Assembly: GCF_015207455.1 (NCBI RefSeq)
Contig: NZ_JADEWV010000021.1
Span: forward strand, 1 to 49,210
DNA from: Microcoleus sp. LEGE 07076
GTDB taxonomy: Bacteria; Cyanobacteriota; Cyanobacteriia; Cyanobacteriales; Microcoleaceae
Length of the DNA stretch: 49,210 nucleotides
Reading direction: 5' to 3'
This document shows positions 44,332 through 49,210 of this stretch, piece by piece. The translations under genes and the position numbers were made by a program. Under the pieces are notes generated by a model. The model did not search any database and was not told the DNA's origin. It worked only from the letters and a program-made list of their open reading frames with translations. Within the stretch, counting starts at the first letter, position 1. Every line of letters starts with the position of its first letter.

Positions 44332-45180
44332 ATGTCTTTCATTTCAATTCGCAGTGTGGAACATTATTACGAGTGGATAACGGCAGATAACAACGCCCAA
44401 CCCACCGGCAAGCCAGTAATGGTATTTCTCCACGGCTGGGCCGGCTCGGCGCGCTACTGGGAAAGCACGGCACGGGCGATTGCTGACGATTTTGATTGTT
44501 TGTTGTACGATATGAGAGGATTTGGTCGATCGCCCTTGCCTCCATCACCTCCTAAATCTAGTTACGATCTCGAAACCTACGCCCGCGACTTAGCCGAATT
44601 ATTAGAAGCTCTGAATTTACCCCGCGTCTTTCTCAACGCTCATTCTACAGGAGCATCTATTGCTACTTTATTTCTCAACCTTTACCCCGAAAAAGTAGAA
44701 AAAGCAATTCTTACTTGCAGCGGGATTTTTGCATACGATGAGAAATCGTTTACCACTTTTCACAAATTCGGTGGCTATGTGGTCAAATTCCGGCCGTCTT
44801 GGTTGGCTTCTATCCCGTTTGTCGATCGACTGTTTATGGCCCGGTTTTTGCGCCGCTCTCTACCGACAGAGGTAAGTCTGGCGTTTCTCAAGGATTTCTT
44901 AATGGCAGACGAGGAAGCTGCTATTGGTACAATGGTGACAGCAGTCAGCAAAAGAGCAGCCGAGGAAATGCCTCAAGAATTTGCACGGTTGAGCGTTCCC
45001 ACGCTGCTGGTAGCCGGAGAATTCGATCAAATTATCCCCGCCATCATGGGAGAGCAAGCAGCCTCCCTCAGCAAAAAAGTAGAATTTGTTATAATTCCCA
45101 ATACGGCTCACTTTCCGATGCTGGAGGATGCCCCAACATATTTGCAGCGCATCCGAGAGTTTTTGCCCGCAGCGGCGTAG
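44332..45180 (+). CDS. alpha/beta hydrolase
   Basis: A 282-residue alpha/beta hydrolase: oxyanion-hole region VFLHGWAGSARYW, nucleophile elbow LNAHSTGAS (Ser at about residue 108), acid Asp in VAGEFDQIIP and catalytic His in NTAHFPMLEDAP. No signal peptide. Substrate unknown. Confidence 0.9.
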   Translation: MSFISIRSVEHYYEWITADNNAQPTGKPVMVFLHGWAGSARYWESTARAIADDFDCLLYDMRGFGRSPLPPSPPKSSYDLETYARDLAELLEALNLPRVFLNAHSTGASIATLFLNLYPEKVEKAILTCSGIFAYDEKSFTTFHKFGGYVVKFRPSWLASIPFVDRLFMARFLRRSLPTEVSLAFLKDFLMADEEAAIGTMVTAVSKRAAEEMPQEFARLSVPTLLVAGEFDQIIPAIMGEQAASLSKKVEFVIIPNTAHFPMLEDAPTYLQRIREFLPAAA

Positions 45181-45288
45181 TTGAGTTATTGTTCAATTAA
45201 TGTACGATCGGACAAGCAAGCTTTTAAAGCTGTCTTTACTCCGATCTTAATTTTTAGTTCGTAATTTCTTAAAGCGAAAGGTGGTAAT

Positions 45289-46374
45289 ATGAACGACCTC
45301 GACCAATACTATAAAGTCCTGGATCTGCTGCCGGGAGCTTCCCGAGAAGAAATTACTCAAGCATACAAGGATTTGGCGTTCATTTGGCACCCCGATCGCA
45401 TTCCCAAAGACAATCCCCGACTACTACAGAAAGCTGAAGAAAAGATTAAGGAAATTAATCAAGCTCGCGAACAATTGCGATCGATTCAGCCAAGAGGTCA
45501 GAATCAGAACGCTCAGCACAAAAACACTCAGCAAAAACACGCCCAGCAACAAAACACCCAGTACAAAAACACCCAGTACAAAAACACTCAGCAACAAAAT
45601 CCTCAGCAACAAAACACCCAGTACAGAAACACTCAGCAACAAAATCCTCAGTACAGAAACACTCAGTACCAAAATCCTCAGCAACAAAATCCTCAGTACA
45701 GAAACACTCAGTACCAAAATCCTCAGCAACAAAATCCTCAGTACAGAAACACTCAGCAACAAAACACCCAGCAACAAAATCCTCAGTACAGAAACACTCA
45801 GTACCAAAACACCCAGCAACAAAACGCCCAGTCGCCACCGACAGCACCAAAAGAACCCCGCTACTCTTCCGAACCCTCTTCAGGAAATTATGCTGCACAC
45901 TACGCTGCAAAGTATGCTCCGAGTCCGACGGGGCCCTATTCTGAGGCTTCCCGCTACCAATCGCCAAAGCCGGAACCATCTCAGTCTTACCGCCAAGCTG
46001 GGCCGCAAGCTCCTGATTTGAGCGGTTCTAACTTCAAAGGAGCTTCCTTAAAAGAAAAGGATTTTTCAGGGAGAAACTTGAGCAATGCAAACCTGAGTGA
46101 AGCCGACTTAAGCGATACTTTTCTGCACAACGTCAACCTCACAGGCGCGAATTTGCACAAAGCTAACTTGTTCAGAGCAAACCTGTTAGGGGCTTGTTTG
46201 ATCAATGCCAATTTGACAGAAACAAATTTAATCGGAGCGGATTTGAGCGGTGCAGACTTGAGCGGTGCCGATTTAACAGGGGCTAAAATCGGTTATGGCG
46301 ATCGAGTTATGGTAAAACTCACAGGAGCTAGATTAACAGGTGTAATCTTACCCGACGGCAGTATTCACAGCTAA
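45289..46374 (+). CDS. J-domain protein with QN-rich pentad repeats and pentapeptide-repeat domain
   Basis: A 361-residue three-part protein. Residues 5-65 are a J-domain with the Hsp70-activating HPD (FIWHPDRIP). Residues 71-180 are 22 perfect-phase five-residue repeats (QYRNT, QQQNP, QYQNP, QQQNT types), prion-like in composition. Residues about 243-355 are a pentapeptide-repeat right-handed beta-helix (A(N/D)L..(A/T) units such as LSEADLSDTFL, GADLSGADLSGADLTGA). GGTGGT lies before the ATG. The protein could recruit DnaK to aggregates or condensates; this is inference. The 15-bp DNA period makes the middle prone to length change. Confidence 0.9.
   Translation: MNDLDQYYKVLDLLPGASREEITQAYKDLAFIWHPDRIPKDNPRLLQKAEEKIKEINQAREQLRSIQPRGQNQNAQHKNTQQKHAQQQNTQYKNTQYKNTQQQNPQQQNTQYRNTQQQNPQYRNTQYQNPQQQNPQYRNTQYQNPQQQNPQYRNTQQQNTQQQNPQYRNTQYQNTQQQNAQSPPTAPKEPRYSSEPSSGNYAAHYAAKYAPSPTGPYSEASRYQSPKPEPSQSYRQAGPQAPDLSGSNFKGASLKEKDFSGRNLSNANLSEADLSDTFLHNVNLTGANLHKANLFRANLLGACLINANLTETNLIGADLSGADLSGADLTGAKIGYGDRVMVKLTGARLTGVILPDGSIHS
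45499..45828 (+). repeat. 15-bp coding minisatellite (22 units)
   Basis: The DNA of the pentad region repeats every 15 bases (CAGTACAGAAACACT and CAGCAACAAAATCCT types), with higher-order 30- and 45-base blocks. No spacers, so it is not a CRISPR array. Confidence 0.95.
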
Positions 46375-46743
46375 ATGATTTGGTATCACACGCTTTCCCT
46401 CAAACCTCCTGCTTCCTGCTTCCTGTCCGAACCTAACGATAAATATTCGCGCCGACTTACTTAGGGTTTGTTGAATAATCGATCGCACAAACCTAGTTTT
46501 TTTGACCCGGTTTTTTGGCTTGAACGACTTGTTTTCGTGCAGATCGTTTCCGGCTGCACCGTCAGGTGATAAATTAGAGGGCAATTTATGAATGATTTTT
46601 ACCAGTCGCCACCTATCTCGGCGCAATTTTCAGTTGTTCGATTCACAGTCAACACTCAACACTCAACATCATGAGGAGTGCAACCGGACATCATATAAAA
46701 CCCCGTTTCTGGCTCCAACCCGATCGATCTAATTTAATACTAA

Positions 46744-47610
46744 TTACTTGGGCCCGCGCAACTTTCGCCCAGCAGCCAGCATCGCGCCGCCCACCATCAA
46801 ACCCGCCACAGTCATGGGTTCGGGAACTGGTTCAGCTTTTAGCGTCCCCACAGAACCGCCTTTAATAAATACAGCAGAATCTAAATTACCGTCACCAATA
46901 TCTTTAATGCGGATGCTGAGAACATTCCTCTGATTTTGCTTGAGCAAACCCTCAAAACCTAAAACTTTAGTAAAACCGTCCAGCCTAATGATGTTAGCAG
47001 CAATACCTGTCAAACTTGGGTTATCAATATAGTCTGGGTGATCGGTAGAGCGATTATTTGGATCGGGAACAAGATGATTAATTGTAACTGTTTTCCCGTC
47101 GCTCAACTTTGCCAAATTAGTGCCGTTCAGCAGCAGTTCAAAATCATCATTAAATTCAGAGCAGCCGAACTCAGGAAACTCCTCAGAACCAAATACATAT
47201 TCAAAAAACAACTTTTCAACCGTCGAATTAGCAAAAAAACTGAGATTGAGTTCAGTCAAATCCCCCTCTTCACCTTTGGGCCCAAAGTCGGTGTTTAAAT
47301 CGCTGCCGTTGGTACTCATGTTATCTTTCCGATTCTGACCCGGTATATCCGTGACTTTTCCAGTGCTGAGAACAACACCCGATCGCAAACCAAAGGGGTC
47401 ATTACTAAAAGTACCAAAAGCAGCCGCATTCCCCGTAATTGAAATAGAGAAATTACTCAATCCCGCTGTATTAGTTCCTAACAAATTATTTTTCAAATTC
47501 TCAGTGTTATTAGTTGCCCCTACCGAAAATGCCATTGCTGGCGCTGCCAAACAGCTCATAACACCAGTCAATGTAGCAGTTAAGGTAGCCATTTTGTGAA
47601 AGTTTATCAT
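46744..47610 (-). CDS. PEP-CTERM protein with choice-of-anchor L domain
   Basis: A 288-residue exported protein. The N-terminal signal peptide (ATLTATLTGVMSCLAAPAMA) precedes a domain with FGTFSNDPFGLRSGVVLSTGKV and FEYVFGSEEFPEFGCSEFNDDFELLLNG, matching the choice-of-anchor L domain. The end is a PEP-CTERM sorting signal: PVPEPMTVAGLMVGGAMLAAGRKLR. It is likely processed at the envelope by an exosortase and exported or anchored. Start ATG at 47610 (MINFHKM) is preferred over an upstream TTG. An intergenic TTTTTTTG run precedes it. Confidence 0.9.
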   Translation of the reverse strand: MINFHKMATLTATLTGVMSCLAAPAMAFSVGATNNTENLKNNLLGTNTAGLSNFSISITGNAAAFGTFSNDPFGLRSGVVLSTGKVTDIPGQNRKDNMSTNGSDLNTDFGPKGEEGDLTELNLSFFANSTVEKLFFEYVFGSEEFPEFGCSEFNDDFELLLNGTNLAKLSDGKTVTINHLVPDPNNRSTDHPDYIDNPSLTGIAANIIRLDGFTKVLGFEGLLKQNQRNVLSIRIKDIGDGNLDSAVFIKGGSVGTLKAEPVPEPMTVAGLMVGGAMLAAGRKLRGPK

Positions 47611-47912
47611 AATTTTTTTGTGATAATCACAAAGATGATTCAATGCACAACCTAATTCTTACATTGTATAACTGTCAATGTCCAGTGCCTTTACAAGGAC
47701 TTTATATTTAGGTATATTTACGGTTTTTGTGGTTAATTGTGTGGAGTATTTTTTGGTAGTTAGTCAGTGAATAAACATGAGTACAAAAATATCGATACCA
47801 AAATACACGCAGACAGATTAATAATTTTATGATTTACGGAGTTCATACCAATAAAACCGGGTTTTTATACGGTTGGCGATCGCCACAATTACTAATGACA
47901 GATGACTGATGG

Positions 47913-49210
47913 CTAAAATCCTTTTGCAGATCCTTCCCCGCGCCGATCGGCAGATCCTTCCAACCAACCATCAGGCGTCAGGACGATCGCATTAGCATTT
48001 CCCCAGCCGTCGCGTTCGACAATTTGGTGTCCCCGGCGACGCAACTCCGATAGCGTGTTTGCATCAAAACCTCCCCTTTCCACCATCAGGCGATCGGGAA
48101 GCCACTGATGGTGAATTCTCGGTGCAGATACAGCCTCGCCGACATTCATGTCGTAAACCAACACATTCAGGACAATTTGCAAAACCGTGGTAATAATCGT
48201 GCTACCTCCGGGAGCACCGGCAGCGAGGCGAAATTGGCCATTTTCGGTGACAATCACCGGTGTCATGCTCGATAAAGGAGTCTTCCCCGGGGCGATCGAA
48301 TTTGCCTCACCGCCCACCAAACCAAACAAATTCGGCACTCCCGCAGCCGCAGCAAAATCGTCCATCTCATTGTTGAGCAAAATTCCCGTACCCGCCGCCA
48401 CCACCGCAGCCCCAAAACCGCCATTCACCGTAAACGTCAAACTCACCACATTCCGATCCGAGTCAACTACCGTCAGGTGAGTAGTTTCCGGCGACTCGTA
48501 CACAAAGCGGCTCAAAGTTTCAGCGCTAACAGCTTTTACCTCCGTCGAGGGTTTGGCTGTTGTCATGTCGATTTGCGATCGGCGAAATTTGCCATAATTC
48601 CTGCTAGTCAAAGCTTTAACCGGTACGCTGACAAAATCCGGATCTCCCAAATATTCAGCCCGATCGGCATAAGCAATCCTCATCGATTCCGCCAGTAAAT
48701 GTAGCGTATCTGGACTTTTCCTCCCCCACCTTTTGAGATCCGTATCATCTCCGAGAATATTTAAGATTTGCAACAAATGAACGCCGCCGGAAGAAGGAGG
48801 CGACATCGCGCAAATTTGGTAAGTGCGAAAGTTACCGCAAACCGGATTGCGCCAAATCGGCGTATAGTTTTTCAAATCTTCCAGAGTCATGATGCCGCCA
48901 TTTTTAGCCATGTCGGCGGCGATCGCCCGCGCAATATCCCCGCCATAAAAACTTTGGGGATTTTGAGAAATTTGCCGCAAAGTCCGCGCCAAATCCTGCT
49001 GCACCAGCACTTCCCCTGGCTTGTACAAAATGCCGCCTCGAGTAAAAATATCCCGCGCCGCCCGATTCTTGGCGATCGCGCCCATTCTCCCCCCAACAGC
49101 CTTTGTGAAGCGCGAACTTACCGGAAAGCCATTTTCCGCCAGGGCGATCGCCGGAGCCACCACCTGCGCCCAAGGCAACCTCCCGTACTCGCGGTGCACC
49201 CTATAAAGTC
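47913..49210 (-). CDS. ggt: gamma-glutamyltransferase, 5' end outside window
   Basis: The 3' part (432 codons) of a gamma-glutamyltransferase. The frame stays open to the window edge, so the N-terminal part and signal peptide are missing. Visible are the large-subunit end (REYGRLPWAQVVAPAIALAENGFPV, FYGGDIARAIAADM, MSPPSSGGVHLLQIL), the autoprocessing and nucleophile region ESPETTHLTVVD (Thr of TTH), NNEMDDF (substrate binding) and GAPGGSTIITTVLQ. The enzyme cleaves glutathione and other gamma-glutamyl compounds in the periplasm and is cut into two subunits before the TTH threonine. 47611-47912 upstream of the next gene holds an AAACCGGG repeat and no gene. Confidence 0.93.
   Translation of the reverse strand, partial: LYRVHREYGRLPWAQVVAPAIALAENGFPVSSRFTKAVGGRMGAIAKNRAARDIFTRGGILYKPGEVLVQQDLARTLRQISQNPQSFYGGDIARAIAADMAKNGGIMTLEDLKNYTPIWRNPVCGNFRTYQICAMSPPSSGGVHLLQILNILGDDTDLKRWGRKSPDTLHLLAESMRIAYADRAEYLGDPDFVSVPVKALTSRNYGKFRRSQIDMTTAKPSTEVKAVSAETLSRFVYESPETTHLTVVDSDRNVVSLTFTVNGGFGAAVVAAGTGILLNNEMDDFAAAAGVPNLFGLVGGEANSIAPGKTPLSSMTPVIVTENGQFRLAAGAPGGSTIITTVLQIVLNVLVYDMNVGEAVSAPRIHHQWLPDRLMVERGGFDANTLSELRRRGHQIVERDGWGNANAIVLTPDGWLEGSADRRGEGSAKGF

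Noticed and set aside
45499-45828. CRISPR array
   Set aside because: Units are contiguous with no unique spacers and lie in a protein-coding frame.
45424-45979. Antisense frames over the QN repeats
   Set aside because: Repetitive Leu/Val/Ser or Cys/Phe/Ala output of the 15-bp coding satellite; no start signal.
46348-46626. 92-codon antisense frame after the J-domain gene
   Set aside because: Basic, no motif, overlaps the end of a firm gene; the gap 46375-46743 has only short repeats.

Overview
The window comes from a cyanobacterium, most likely a filamentous non-heterocystous one of the Microcoleus/Oscillatoria kind (an inference from gene content). GCGATCGC (HIP1) octamers occur throughout. 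Lineage-typical genes include a RuBisCO activase with a C-terminal small-subunit-like domain, a glutamyl-tRNA synthetase with an appended membrane (CAAD) domain, DUF2949, DUF3120 and a probable DUF5340 protein, and a xisH/xisI pair. Intergenic DNA is full of short dispersed hairpin repeats and heptamer tandem arrays, as in large Oscillatoriales genomes. No transposase, CRISPR array, rRNA or replication origin is visible.

Layout. 1-2.8 kb: a small acidic protein and lpdA. 3-8.7 kb: an accessory stretch with a DUF4365 two-gene operon ending stop-on-stop against a HEPN/MNT toxin-antitoxin pair, an MscS-DUF2254 membrane operon, a decayed second HEPN/MNT pair, an SCO4402-like protein and a secreted protein. 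8.8-12 kb: an NB-ARC STAND protein whose reading frame has absorbed two genomic repeats, a HigA-like antitoxin with a lost stop codon, and xisH-xisI. 12-22 kb: mainly housekeeping (trpC, probable DUF5340, a class V aminotransferase, DUF2949, DUF192 lipoprotein, a degenerate OmpR-type regulator, ribokinase, RuBisCO activase, argD). 22-25.8 kb: a TPR-CHAT protein whose expected catalytic histidine is leucine. 26-34.7 kb: gltX-CAAD, a DCC-family oxidoreductase, a small membrane protein, a Uma2 protein, tRNA-Asp, a phytase-like protein, a RecB/RNase H-like nuclease and a cysteine/cystine lyase-like enzyme. 34.8-40.8 kb: a second accessory island with Uma2, a frameshifted gene, an AAA ATPase directly abutting an iSTAND-like/TPR protein, and a toxin/immunity-like pair. 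41-49.2 kb: a chelatase with a His-rich tail, an alpha/beta-hydrolase-like protein plus DUF3120, another hydrolase, a J-domain/QN-repeat/pentapeptide protein, a PEP-CTERM protein and the 3' part of a gamma-glutamyltransferase.

Best candidate for an undescribed system: the AAA ATPase + iSTAND-TPR pair (36232-39654). Its TPR array and pre-TPR module are closely related to those of the TPR-CHAT protein 12 kb away, which suggests modular exchange of a sensing region between two effector architectures. Other notable points are toxin-antitoxin fossils, reading frames remodelled by repeats (NB-ARC, rbsK), a C-terminus apparently copied from the chelatase gene onto the immunity-like gene, and the membrane-anchored GluRS.
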